A stretch of 64,000 nucleotides of DNA. Source: SCGC-AG-212-J23 sp036406675 (lineage in GTDB: Bacteria > Pseudomonadota > Gammaproteobacteria > Burkholderiales > SG8-39). Positions 1 to 7,669 of the stretch are shown piece by piece. The DNA lies in the NCBI GenBank assembly GCA_036406675.1, contig DASXAO010000106.1:1-64000 (forward strand), read 5' to 3'. A program made the position numbers and the translations under genes. The number at the start of each line of letters is the position of its first letter. Positions within the stretch are counted from its first letter, which is position 1. Under the pieces are notes generated by a model. The model saw only the letters and a program-made list of their open reading frames with translations. It searched no databases and had not been told where the DNA came from.

Positions 1-408
1 CGCAACGCCCTGGGCGAAGGGATCGGCGAGCGGCTCCGGGCGCTCGACCTGCCGGCCGCCTGGTACCTCGTGCTCGAGCCCCAAGTCTCGGTTTCCACGA
101 AGGAAATCTTCGCTTCCGCGTTGACAGGGCAGTCGAAAGCACTCAAAATACCGCCCTTTTTCCCGGGGCAGGGCCGCAACGACTTGGAAGCAGTGGTGGC
201 GGCGCGGTATCCGGAGGTGGCAGCGCACCTCGAATGGTTAAGGCAACGCTCTCCGCAAGCGCGCATGACGGGGTCCGGCGCATGCGTGTTCGCGGAGTTC
301 ACGTCGGAGGCCCAGGCGCGCGCTCTGTACAACCAATTGCCGGGGGATATGCAGGGATTCGTGGCGCGTGGTCTGGACCGGCACCCGCTCCTCGAATCCA
401 CCGATTGA
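1..408 (+). CDS. ispE: 4-diphosphocytidyl-2-C-methyl-D-erythritol kinase, C-terminal part (5' end outside window)
   Basis: IspE phosphorylates CDP-methylerythritol with ATP in the MEP isoprenoid pathway in the cytoplasm. Only the last 135 codons are present, read in frame from base 1. Visible GHMP-kinase features are the WYLVLEP strand with VSTKEIF, and near the end MTGSGACVF, the glycine-rich third GHMP motif. The gene stops with TGA at 406-408. Its position just before tRNA-Gln and prs is the usual betaproteobacterial order. Identification rests on motif and neighbourhood; the ATP-binding N-terminus is not in the window. Confidence 0.93.
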   Translation, partial: RNALGEGIGERLRALDLPAAWYLVLEPQVSVSTKEIFASALTGQSKALKIPPFFPGQGRNDLEAVVAARYPEVAAHLEWLRQRSPQARMTGSGACVFAEFTSEAQARALYNQLPGDMQGFVARGLDRHPLLESTD

Positions 409-410
409 CG

Positions 411-472
411 ACTGAACTAGGGGCAGGATTGTTGCCCAGAACCACTGAATTAGGGGCAGGTTTCTTTGCCCC
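411..472 (+). repeat. Two imperfect 27-28 bp direct repeats, each with a GGGCA/TGCCC hairpin
   Basis: Two copies, at 411-437 and 444-471, share ACTGAAYTAGGGGCAGG and then close a hairpin with TGCCC (copy 2 pairs GGGGCA 453-458 with TGCCCC 467-472). They fill the gap between the ispE stop and tRNA-Gln. The hairpins lack a proper T-run, so they could be weak terminators, a processing site for the tRNA precursor, or a small repeat family. The sequence shows the duplication directly; the role is inference. Confidence 0.6.
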
Positions 473-482
473 GGTACCATAT

Positions 483-559
483 TGGGGAGTCGCCAAGCTG
501 GTTAAGGCACCGGATTTTGATTCCGGCATACGAGGGTTCGAATCCTTCCTCCCCAGCCA
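483..559 (+). tRNA. tRNA-Gln (anticodon TTG)
   Basis: The cloverleaf is complete. The acceptor arm TGGGGAG (483-489) pairs with CTCCCCA (549-555), followed by discriminator G and an encoded CCA (557-559). The anticodon loop is ATTTTGATT with anticodon TTG, and the T-loop is GTTCGAATC. The first base is U, typical of bacterial tRNA-Gln. It lies 6 bases before prs, so it is probably co-transcribed with that gene and released by RNase processing. Confidence 0.95.
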
Positions 560-565
560 ATACAG

Positions 566-1543
566 ATGAACACGATGACGCACGGACCTAGCGCGGCGCA
601 GCTCGAACGCCTGATGGTGTTCACCGGCAACGCCAACCCGCGCCTCGCGCAGGAGGTGGCGCGCTACCTCAACCTGTCGCTCGGGCGGGCGATCGTCGGC
701 AAGTTCTCCGACGGCGAAGTGATGGTCGAGCTCCTCGAGAACGTGCGCGGCAAGGACGTGTTCGTGCTGCAGTCGACCTGCGCGCCGACCAACGACAACC
801 TGATGGAGCTGCTCGTCATGGTCGACGCGCTGAAGCGCTCGTCGGCCGCCCGCGTCACCGCGGCGATCCCCTACTTCGGCTACGCGCGCCAGGACCGCCG
901 GCCGCGCTCGGCGCGGGTCGCGATCAGCGCCAAGGTGGTGGCGAACATGCTCGCCTCGGTGGGCGTGGCGCGCGTGCTGACCATGGACCTGCACGCGGAC
1001 CAGATCCAGGGCTTCTTCGACATCCCGGTGGACAACATCTACGCCGCGCCGGTGCTGCTCGGCGACGTGTGGAAGCAGCGCTACGAGGACCTGATCGTGG
1101 TCTCGCCCGACGTCGGCGGCGTGGTGCGCGCGCGCGCGCTCGCCAAGCGCCTGGAGTCGGACCTCGCGATCATCGACAAGCGCCGGCCGAAGGCCAACGT
1201 GAGCGAAGTGATGAACGTGATCGGCGAGGTGAAGGACCGCACCTGCGTCATCATGGACGACATGGTCGACACCGCGGGCACGCTGGTGAAGGCGGCCCAG
1301 GTGCTGAAGGAAGAAGGCGCCACCAAGGTGGTCGCCTACTGCACGCACGCCGTGCTCTCCGGCCCTGCGGTCGAGCGCATCGCCAAGTCCGATCTCGACG
1401 AGCTGGTGGTCACCGACACCATCCCGCTGCGCGAGGACGCGCGCGGCGGCAAGATCCGCAGCCTCTCGGTCGCGGGACTCCTCGCCGAGACCATCCTTCG
1501 CATCTACACCGAGGAATCGGTCAGCTCTCTATTCATAGAATGA
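566..1543 (+). CDS. prs: Ribose-phosphate pyrophosphokinase (PRPP synthetase)
   Basis: Prs makes 5-phosphoribosyl-1-pyrophosphate from ribose-5-phosphate and ATP, feeding purine, pyrimidine, NAD, His and Trp synthesis in the cytoplasm. The 325-residue protein has the class I length. Visible motifs are the flexible loop RQDRRPRSARVAISAKVVAN, the DLHADQIQGFF segment, and the PRPP-binding loop DDMVDTAGTL. The start ATG at 566 lies close to the tRNA; ATG at 575 (MTHGP) is an equally reasonable start because neither has a strong ribosome-binding site. Neighbours are tRNA-Gln and rplY, the canonical order. Confidence 0.97.
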   Translation: MNTMTHGPSAAQLERLMVFTGNANPRLAQEVARYLNLSLGRAIVGKFSDGEVMVELLENVRGKDVFVLQSTCAPTNDNLMELLVMVDALKRSSAARVTAAIPYFGYARQDRRPRSARVAISAKVVANMLASVGVARVLTMDLHADQIQGFFDIPVDNIYAAPVLLGDVWKQRYEDLIVVSPDVGGVVRARALAKRLESDLAIIDKRRPKANVSEVMNVIGEVKDRTCVIMDDMVDTAGTLVKAAQVLKEEGATKVVAYCTHAVLSGPAVERIAKSDLDELVVTDTIPLREDARGGKIRSLSVAGLLAETILRIYTEESVSSLFIE

Positions 1544-1608
1544 GTATCGCGTAGTTTTTCAAACAGACCGGTGCCTGGTCGCGGGTCCGGTTCAACCAAG
1601 GAGCAGTC

Positions 1609-2379
1609 ATGAAATTCGAAATCAGCGCGGAAAGGCGCGAGGCGCAGGGAACGGGTGCGAGCCGCCGTCTGCGCCGCATGGGCAAGGTGCCCGGCATCGT
1701 CTACGGCGGGGCCGAGGGCGCGGTGAACATCCAGCTCGACCACAAGGCCCTGTTCCACAACCTGAGGAACGAGAAGTTCCACGCCTCGATCCTGACGCTG
1801 AAGCTGAACGGCGGCGACCAGCAGGTTCTGCTGCGCGCGGTGAACATGCATCCGTTCAAGCTGCAGGTGCAGCACATCGACTTCCAGCGCGTGTCCAAGG
1901 ACAAGAAGATCCACATGAAGGTGCCGCTGCACTTCGTGAACGCCGACAAGTCGCCCGGCGTGAAGGAGCAGGGCGGCATCGCGAGCCACGTGCTGAACGA
2001 GCTCGACATCACCTGCTTCCCGGACGACCTGCCGGAGTACATCGAGGTCGATCTCTCCAACCTCACCGTCGGCCATTCGCTGCACGTGCGGGAGGTCGCG
2101 CTGCCGAAGGGTGTCGAGCTCGCCATCCACAAGAGCGAGAACCCGGTGGTCGCGACCGTGGTGATCCCGTCGCTCATCACCGAGGAAGAGGAAGCGGCCG
2201 CGGCTGCAGCCGCGGTGGCGCCGTCCGATGTACCGACCACCGAGCAGGCGGCCGCGCCGAAGGAAGGCGAGGGCGCGCCGGGCGAGGGCGAGAAAGGCGA
2301 CAAGGGCGACAAGGGCAAGGCCGCCGCCGCCGAGAAGCCCGCGCCTGCCGACAAGGGCGAGAAGAAAGAGAAGAAGTAA
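1609..2379 (+). CDS. rplY: 50S ribosomal protein L25/general stress protein Ctc
   Basis: L25 binds 5S rRNA in the large ribosomal subunit. The 256-residue protein is the long (Ctc) form: an N-terminal L25 domain (about 5-95, with RRLRRMGKVPGIVYGG), the Ctc TL5C beta domain (about 100-190), then a tail of about 60 residues rich in Ala, Glu, Gly and Lys with GDKGDKGK-type repeats. An AAGGAG Shine-Dalgarno sits 6 bases before the ATG. A TAGAAT at 1536-1541, overlapping the prs stop, could be a -10 for this gene. The acidic/basic tail is longer than the common bacterial form. Confidence 0.97.
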   Translation: MKFEISAERREAQGTGASRRLRRMGKVPGIVYGGAEGAVNIQLDHKALFHNLRNEKFHASILTLKLNGGDQQVLLRAVNMHPFKLQVQHIDFQRVSKDKKIHMKVPLHFVNADKSPGVKEQGGIASHVLNELDITCFPDDLPEYIEVDLSNLTVGHSLHVREVALPKGVELAIHKSENPVVATVVIPSLITEEEEAAAAAAAVAPSDVPTTEQAAAPKEGEGAPGEGEKGDKGDKGKAAAAEKPAPADKGEKKEKK

Positions 2380-2382
2380 CCC

Positions 2383-3066
2383 TTGATCCGTCTCGTCGTG
2401 GGCCTGGGCAATCCGGGCAAGGAATACGAGCGCACGCGCCACAACGCGGGCTTCTGGCTGGTCGAGCGATTCGCCGCCGCCAATGGCATCGCGTTGCGCA
2501 AGGACCCGAAATTCCAGGCGCTGGTCGGCCGCCACGAGGCCTCCGGCGCCTGGCTGCTCGAGCCGCAGAGCTTCATGAACGCGAGCGGCCGCGCGGTGCA
2601 GATGCTCGCCGGTTTCTTCAAGATCAAGCCCGAGGAAATCCTCGTAGTGCACGACGAGCTCGACTTTCCGCCGGGCGTGGCGAAGGTGAAGCAGGGCGGC
2701 GGCATCGCCGGCCACAACGGGCTGAAGGACATCTCGCAGCGCATCGCGAGCCACGACTACTGGCGCTTGCGCATCGGCGTGGGCAAGCCGCCGGCCGACG
2801 CCGAAGGCGCCGACTACGTGCTGCAGCGGCCGCCCGCCGAGGAAAAGGAAGCGATCGACGCGGCGATTCAGAAGGCGCTCGACCTCCTTCCCACGATGCT
2901 CGCCGGCGACATGCAGGGCGCGATGCACAAGCTCCACACCGAGGAGAAGCCTCCGGCGCCTCCGAAGAAGGAGCCCGAGAAGAAGGAAGTCCCGGTCAAA
3001 GAGCCCGAGAAGAAGGAACCGGAGAAGAAGGGCCTGCTCGGCGGCCTGCTCGGCCGGAAAAAGTGA
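2383..3066 (+). CDS. pth: Peptidyl-tRNA hydrolase
   Basis: Pth cleaves the ester bond of peptidyl-tRNAs dropped by ribosomes, recycling tRNA. The start is TTG at 2383, giving the correct N-terminus MIRLVVGLGNPG. Catalytic residues are visible: Asn10, His20 (TRHNAGF) and the Asp of VHDELDFPPG; GHNGLKDI is also present. The enzyme domain ends near residue 190. It is followed by an unusual tail of about 35 residues rich in Pro, Lys and Glu with repeated PEKKE units, ending GLLGGLLGRKK. It is 3 bp from rplY and overlaps ychF by 4 bp, so translation is probably coupled. Confidence 0.96.
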   Translation: MIRLVVGLGNPGKEYERTRHNAGFWLVERFAAANGIALRKDPKFQALVGRHEASGAWLLEPQSFMNASGRAVQMLAGFFKIKPEEILVVHDELDFPPGVAKVKQGGGIAGHNGLKDISQRIASHDYWRLRIGVGKPPADAEGADYVLQRPPAEEKEAIDAAIQKALDLLPTMLAGDMQGAMHKLHTEEKPPAPPKKEPEKKEVPVKEPEKKEPEKKGLLGGLLGRKK

Positions 3067-4151
3067 GCCTGCGCTGCGGCATCGTGGGCCTGCCGAACGT
3101 CGGCAAGTCCACGCTCTTCAACGCGCTCACCAAGGCCGGGATCGCGGCCGAGAACTACCCGTTCTGCACCATCGAGCCGAACGTCGGCATCGTCGAGGTG
3201 CCCGACCGGCGCCTCGAGGTGATCGCCGAGATCGCGCAGCCGCAGAAGGTGGTGGCCGCGGTGGTCGAATTCGTGGACATCGCCGGGCTCGTCGCCGGCG
3301 CTTCGAAGGGCGAGGGGCTCGGCAACAAGTTCCTCGCCAACATCCGCGAGACCGACGCCATCGCGCACGTGGTGCGCTGCTTCGAGGATTCGAACGTCGT
3401 GCACGTCGCCGGCAAGGTCGATCCGGTGTCCGACATCGAGACCATCAACACCGAGCTTGCGCTGGCCGATCTCGAATCGGTGGAGCGCCAGCTCGCCAAG
3501 CACGAGAAGGTCGCGCAGACCGGCGGCGACAAGGAAGCGCAGCGGCTCGTTTCAGCTCTGAAAAAAGTCCGCGAGGTGCTCGATGCCGGCCGCGCTGCGC
3601 GCGCGGCCGAGCTGTCCAAGGAAGAGCATGCCGTGCTCAAGCCGCTCTTTCTCCTGACCATGAAGCCCACAATGTACGTCGCCAACATCGGTGAAGCCGG
3701 CTCGACCCCGCTTCTGGAGAGGGTCAAAGGCCATGCTGCCAGGGAAGGCGCCCCGGTGGTGCCGATCAGCGCCAACATCGAATCGCAGATCGCCGACATG
3801 TCCGACGAGGACAAGCTGCTGTTTCTCGAAGACATGGGGATGGACGAGCCCGGCCTGAACCGCGTGATCCGCGCCGCTTACGCGCTGCTCGGGCTGCAGA
3901 CCTACTTCACGGCCGGCCCCAAGGAAGTGCGCGCCTGGACCGTGGCGGCGGGCGCCACCGCGCCGCAGGCGGCCGGCGTCATCCACACCGACTTCGAGCG
4001 CGGCTTCATCCGCGCCGAGGTCGCTTCGTACGACGATTTCGTCGCGCACGGCGGCGAGCTCGGCGCCAAGGAGGCGGGGAAGCTCCGCCTCGAAGGCCGC
4101 GACTACACCGTGCGCGACGGCGACGTGATCCACTTCCGCTTCAACGTCTAG
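3063..4151 (+). CDS. ychF: Redox-regulated ATPase/GTP-binding protein YchF (Obg family)
   Basis: YchF is a conserved Obg-family P-loop NTPase that binds ribosomes and prefers ATP; its role is linked to translation and oxidative-stress response. The 362-residue protein shows the G1 loop GLPNVGKS, the G3 region DIAGLVAGASKGEGLG, the NIGE-type G4 variant typical of YchF in place of NKxD, and a C-terminal TGS domain ending in the HFRFNV pattern. It starts at GTG 3063 within GTGA, overlapping the pth stop by 4 bp. Confidence 0.97.
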   Translation: MSLRCGIVGLPNVGKSTLFNALTKAGIAAENYPFCTIEPNVGIVEVPDRRLEVIAEIAQPQKVVAAVVEFVDIAGLVAGASKGEGLGNKFLANIRETDAIAHVVRCFEDSNVVHVAGKVDPVSDIETINTELALADLESVERQLAKHEKVAQTGGDKEAQRLVSALKKVREVLDAGRAARAAELSKEEHAVLKPLFLLTMKPTMYVANIGEAGSTPLLERVKGHAAREGAPVVPISANIESQIADMSDEDKLLFLEDMGMDEPGLNRVIRAAYALLGLQTYFTAGPKEVRAWTVAAGATAPQAAGVIHTDFERGFIRAEVASYDDFVAHGGELGAKEAGKLRLEGRDYTVRDGDVIHFRFNV

Positions 4152-4164
4152 CGCCTTGCGCTAG
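4148..4164 (+). other. Hairpin overlapping the ychF stop codon
   Basis: CTAGCGC (4148-4154) and GCGCTAG (4158-4164) form a perfect 7-bp stem with a 3-base loop; the TAG stop of ychF is inside the stem. No T-run follows, so this is at best a weak or Rho-assisted terminator or an mRNA 3'-end stabiliser for the core operon. Confidence 0.45.
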
Positions 4165-4186
4165 GATCAGAAACTGGACGCGAAAG

Positions 4187-4201
4187 CAGGGACGGACCAC
4201 G
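4187..4201 (+). repeat. 15-bp repeat shared with the livK-livH gap (REP-like half-site)
   Basis: CAGGGACGGACCACG occurs here between ychF and the acetyltransferase. It occurs again, exactly and in reverse complement, at 57427-57441 in an intergenic palindromic element. Two exact 15-mers in non-coding sequence suggest a dispersed repeat family (REP-like). Only one half-site is visible here, without the partner arm. Confidence 0.5.
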
Positions 4202-4224
4202 TTTCTCCACGGGAGGATCTCCCG

Positions 4225-4671
4225 ATGCACGAGCTTGGAATAGCGCGCCGCGACGAGCTGCCGCAGCTGGTGGCTCTGCTGACGATCCTGTTCTCGGAAG
4301 AGTCCGAGTTCACACCGGACTACGAGAAGCAGACCCGGGCGCTCGAGAAGATCCTGTCGGACGAATCGGTGGGCACGATCTACGTGGCGCGCGACGAAGG
4401 GCAGGTCGTCGCGATGGCGAGCCTGCTCTACACGGTGAGCACCGCCGAGGGCGGGACCGCGGCCTTGTTCGAGGACCTGGTGGTTCAGCCCACGCACCGC
4501 GGCCAGGGCATCGCGACCGCGCTCGCCGGATTCGCGATCGCGGAGGCGAGGAGCCGCGGCGTGCTGCGGCTCACCCTCCTGACCGATATGCAAAACGAGC
4601 GCGCACAGGAGCTTTATCGCAGGCTAGGATTTATCGATTCGTCTATGAAACCGATGAGGCTTAAACTGTGA
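4225..4671 (+). CDS. GNAT family N-acetyltransferase
   Basis: This is a 148-residue single-domain acetyl-CoA-dependent acyltransferase. The acetyl-CoA pyrophosphate-binding motif A is HRGQGIATALAGFAI (about residues 92-106). It is preceded by the FEDLVVQPT strand and followed by the C-terminal NERAQELYRRLGF motif common in GNATs. The substrate cannot be told. A GGGAGGA Shine-Dalgarno lies upstream of ATG 4225. The stop overlaps the GTG of the next cytochrome gene (GTGA), so the two are probably translated together. Confidence 0.9.
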   Translation: MHELGIARRDELPQLVALLTILFSEESEFTPDYEKQTRALEKILSDESVGTIYVARDEGQVVAMASLLYTVSTAEGGTAALFEDLVVQPTHRGQGIATALAGFAIAEARSRGVLRLTLLTDMQNERAQELYRRLGFIDSSMKPMRLKL

Positions 4672-5144
4672 AGAGAACCGCCATTCTGTGCGCGCTGCTC
4701 GCCGCGCTGCCGGCAGTTGCGCAGGAGAAGAAGAAAGCCGACCCGCAGGTCGAGCGCGGCCGCTACGTCACCAAGATCTCCGGTTGCCACGATTGCCACA
4801 CGCCGGGCTACGCGCTGAGCGGCGGCAAGGTGCCGGAGTCCCAGTACCTGGTGGGAGACATGCTGGGCTGGCGCGGTCCCTGGGGCACGACCTATCCGGT
4901 CAACCTTCGCCTCTACATGCAGGATCTGACCGAGGACCAGTGGGTGAAGAAAGCCAAGAGCCTGTCGACGCGCCCGCCGATGCCCTGGTTCAACCTGCAC
5001 GACATGAGCACGGGCGACCTGCGCGCGATGTACCGCTATATCCGCAGCCTCGGGCCGGCGGGCAAGCCCGCGCCGGCATACGTTCCGCCCGACCAGACGC
5101 CCCCGCCGCCTTTCGTTCAGTTCCCCGCGCCGCCGCCCAAGTAG
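4668..5144 (+). CDS. Periplasmic monoheme cytochrome c
   Basis: This is a secreted electron carrier of 158 residues. An N-terminal signal peptide (about 1-19, ending AVAQ) is followed by one heme-attachment site CHDCH at residues 40-44. There is a Pro-rich C-terminus (PPDQTPPPPFVQ). A possible axial Met lies in RPPMPW, about 60 residues after the heme site. The start is GTG 4668 overlapping the acetyltransferase stop. Its 3' end overlaps the convergent desaturase gene by 28 bp. The redox partner is unknown; it resembles small cytochrome subunits paired with dehydrogenases, but none is adjacent. Confidence 0.87.
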   Translation: MKRTAILCALLAALPAVAQEKKKADPQVERGRYVTKISGCHDCHTPGYALSGGKVPESQYLVGDMLGWRGPWGTTYPVNLRLYMQDLTEDQWVKKAKSLSTRPPMPWFNLHDMSTGDLRAMYRYIRSLGPAGKPAPAYVPPDQTPPPPFVQFPAPPPK

Positions 5145-6106
5145 GGGTTAGCAAAGATCTTTACCAGGGTCGCGCTGAACGGCAGGAGTTCGGCGCCCTC
5201 AAGCACCCCGCGCGCCGCCATCTCGCGGTGCAGGGCGGACAGGTTGTAGTGCGGCACCGAGGCGTAGAGATGGTGCTCGATGTGGTAGTTCACGTGGTGC
5301 GGGAAGATCAGCCACTCGACCCAGGCCGGACCCGTGTTGGTGCGCGCCGCGGTGAGCGGCGATGAAAAATCGGTGGTCGCGCCGTGCTCGGCGATGGCGC
5401 GCAGCCGCAGGATCGCCTGCACCACGGTGACGAGCGGCAGTACCCATAGCACGAGGTACTGGACGAGGTACCCGGACCACGCGAAGCCGGCGAGGAGCGC
5501 GAGGTGAAAGACGATCACCACGTTGCGGTCGCGCTTCGCCTCCAGACGCAGCTTTTCCGAGGTGTCGTCGAGCGGACGCAGCGCGACGTTGGTCGCCGTG
5601 TTCAGCGCCGGCGCGCCGCCCAGGAAGTAGGCATACGTCTTCCACGCCGTGAGGCCGCTCAGGTCTTTCAGCAATTTCTTCACGAGATACGCCTTGCCGC
5701 GCGGGTAGCCGCCGTGCAAGGCCGTATCGGGATCGAGCTCGCCGTAAAGGTTGTTGTGGTGCAAGCGGTGGATCACGCGGTACGTGCACATCGAAAGCCC
5801 CTGCACCGTGGCGCACGCACGCCCGACGAGGTCGTTGAGCGAGCGTTTCTCGTACAGCAGGTAGTGCGCCGAGTCGTGCGCGATGACGAAGAGCGCATGC
5901 TGCCGCGTGCCGATGACAAGAACGGCGACCGCGACAATGACGAGGTTGGGCCAGAAATACAGCGCGATCGCAACCGCAGCTGCGATCACCGCGACGTCGT
6001 GCACGATCGACGCGGTTGCACGCCAAGCCGAGCGCCGCGTCAGGGACTGGACGACCTCCTTCGGCAGCGCCTTGCGAAAGTCGTCCTTGAAGTCCTCGCC
6101 TTTCAC
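5117..6106 (-). CDS. Membrane fatty acid desaturase/hydroxylase family protein
   Basis: This is an integral-membrane di-iron enzyme of 329 residues that introduces double bonds or hydroxyls into acyl chains using O2. All three histidine boxes are present: HDSAH (77-81), HRLHH (113-117) and HHVNYHIEHH (270-279). Hydrophobic spans lie near 33-68 and 195-235. The start is GTG at 6106, as no ATG is available between there and the end of the gabD-like gene upstream, 10 bases away. The two are likely co-transcribed. The substrate (lipid, carotenoid or sphingolipid-like) cannot be assigned. Confidence 0.9.
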   Translation of the reverse strand: MKGEDFKDDFRKALPKEVVQSLTRRSAWRATASIVHDVAVIAAAVAIALYFWPNLVIVAVAVLVIGTRQHALFVIAHDSAHYLLYEKRSLNDLVGRACATVQGLSMCTYRVIHRLHHNNLYGELDPDTALHGGYPRGKAYLVKKLLKDLSGLTAWKTYAYFLGGAPALNTATNVALRPLDDTSEKLRLEAKRDRNVVIVFHLALLAGFAWSGYLVQYLVLWVLPLVTVVQAILRLRAIAEHGATTDFSSPLTAARTNTGPAWVEWLIFPHHVNYHIEHHLYASVPHYNLSALHREMAARGVLEGAELLPFSATLVKIFANPYLGGGAGN

Positions 6107-6116
6107 CCGATAAGAA

Positions 6117-7613
6117 TTACTGGATACCGCCGAGCAGGACGTACTTCACTTCCAGGTACTCCTCGATGCCGTATTTCGATCCTTCACGTCCCAGGCCCGA
6201 CTGCTTCACGCCGCCGAACGGCGCCACCTCGGTCGAGATGATGCCCGCGTTCACGCCGACCATGCCGGTCTCCATCGCCTCGGCCACGCGCCAGATGCGG
6301 CCGATGTCGCGGCTGTAGAAATAGCCCGCCAGCCCGAACTCGCTGTCGTTCGCGAGGCCGATCACCTCTTCCTCGGTCTTGAAGCGGATGAGCGGCGCCA
6401 CCGGACCAAAGGTCTCCTCGTGCGACACGAGCATTTGCGGCGTCACGTTGGTGAGCACGGTCGGCTGGAAGAAGAGGCCGCCGCGCTCGTGCTTTTTCCC
6501 GCCCAGGACGACCTTGGCGCCTTTGCCGAGCGCATCGGCGACGTGCGCCTCGACTTTCTTCAGGCCTTGCTCGTCGATCAGCGGCCCGATCACCACGCCA
6601 GGCTCGGTTCCCGCGCCGACCTTGAAGCCCTTGACCTTTTCGATGAGCTTCGCGGCGAAGGCGTCGTAGACGCCGTCCTGCACGTAGAGCCGGTTCGCGC
6701 ACACGCAGGTCTGGCCCGCGTTGCGGTATTTCGACGCCAGCGCGCCTTCGACCGCGGCATCGAGGTCGGCGTCGTCGAACACGATGAAAGGGGCGTTGCC
6801 GCCCAGCTCGAGCGAGAGCTTCTTGATCGTGTCGGCCGACTGGCGCATGAGCACGCGCCCGGTCTCGGTCGAGCCGGTGAAGGAGAGCTTGCGCACCTTC
6901 GGGCTGGCGCAGAGCTCGGCGCCGATCGCCTTCGAATCGCCGGTGATGACGTTGAGCACGCCCTTCGGGATGCCCGCGCGCTCGCCGAGCTCGGCCATCG
7001 CGAGCGCCGAGTAGGGCGTCTGCCCCGCGGGCTTGATCACCACCGTGCAGCCCGACGCGAGCGCCGGCCCGGCCTTGCGCGTGATCATCGCGTTCGGGAA
7101 ATTCCACGGCGTGATCAGCGCCGCGACGCCGATCGGCTGCTTGATGGCGACGATGCGCTTGTCGGCCCACGGAGAGGGGATGGTGTCGCCGTAGACGCGC
7201 TTCGCCTCCTCGGCGAACCACTCGATGAACGAGGCGCCGTAGGCGATCTCGCCGCGCGCCTCCGCGAGCGGCTTGCCTTGCTCGGCGGTGAGGATCTGCG
7301 CGAGATCCTCCTGGTTCGCCATCATCAGGTCGAACCACTTGCGCAGGATCGCCGCACACTCCTTGCCGGTCTTCGCGCGCCACGCCGGCCACGCCCGATC
7401 GGCGGCGTCGATGGCGCGGCGCGCCTCGTCTGCGCCAAGCCTCGGCACCGTGCCGAGCACTGCCTGGGTGGCCGGGTTGCGCACCGGGATGCTGTTTGCG
7501 CCGCCGATCCATTCGCCGCCGATGTAGCACTGCTCGCGAAAGAGCTTAGGATCTTTCAGGGAAAGCGCGGCCTGATGGACTTGTACCGCGGCGGCTTGGG
7601 CGGGTGCGTTCAT
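6117..7613 (-). CDS. gabD: NAD(P)-dependent succinate-semialdehyde dehydrogenase
   Basis: This aldehyde dehydrogenase oxidises succinate semialdehyde to succinate in GABA-type catabolism. The 498-residue protein has the ALDH hallmarks: PWNFP (169-173), FTGSTETG, the general base Glu269 in LELGGNAP, and nucleophile Cys303 in GQTCVCANR. The neighbouring Cys305 and the CVCANR context are typical of GabD/SSADH rather than of other ALDHs. A GGAGG Shine-Dalgarno precedes the ATG, and TAAAAT (7641-7636) is a candidate -10. It is divergent from the Bug receptor gene with only 55 bp between. Related glutarate-semialdehyde use is possible. Confidence 0.92.
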   Translation of the reverse strand: MNAPAQAAAVQVHQAALSLKDPKLFREQCYIGGEWIGGANSIPVRNPATQAVLGTVPRLGADEARRAIDAADRAWPAWRAKTGKECAAILRKWFDLMMANQEDLAQILTAEQGKPLAEARGEIAYGASFIEWFAEEAKRVYGDTIPSPWADKRIVAIKQPIGVAALITPWNFPNAMITRKAGPALASGCTVVIKPAGQTPYSALAMAELGERAGIPKGVLNVITGDSKAIGAELCASPKVRKLSFTGSTETGRVLMRQSADTIKKLSLELGGNAPFIVFDDADLDAAVEGALASKYRNAGQTCVCANRLYVQDGVYDAFAAKLIEKVKGFKVGAGTEPGVVIGPLIDEQGLKKVEAHVADALGKGAKVVLGGKKHERGGLFFQPTVLTNVTPQMLVSHEETFGPVAPLIRFKTEEEVIGLANDSEFGLAGYFYSRDIGRIWRVAEAMETGMVGVNAGIISTEVAPFGGVKQSGLGREGSKYGIEEYLEVKYVLLGGIQ

Positions 7614-7656
7614 GGATTGCCTCCAAAGACGACCGATTTTACTCCCCGCTCATAGT

Positions 7657-7669
7657 TAGAATGGGTCAA
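7657..7669 (+). promoter_or_regulatory. TAGAAT -10-like box six bases before an ATG (candidate leaderless start)
   Basis: TAGAAT at 7657-7662 is followed by six bases and then the ATG at 7669, so transcription would begin at or next to the start codon. There is no Shine-Dalgarno in the interval. No good -35 is visible. Confidence 0.5.
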
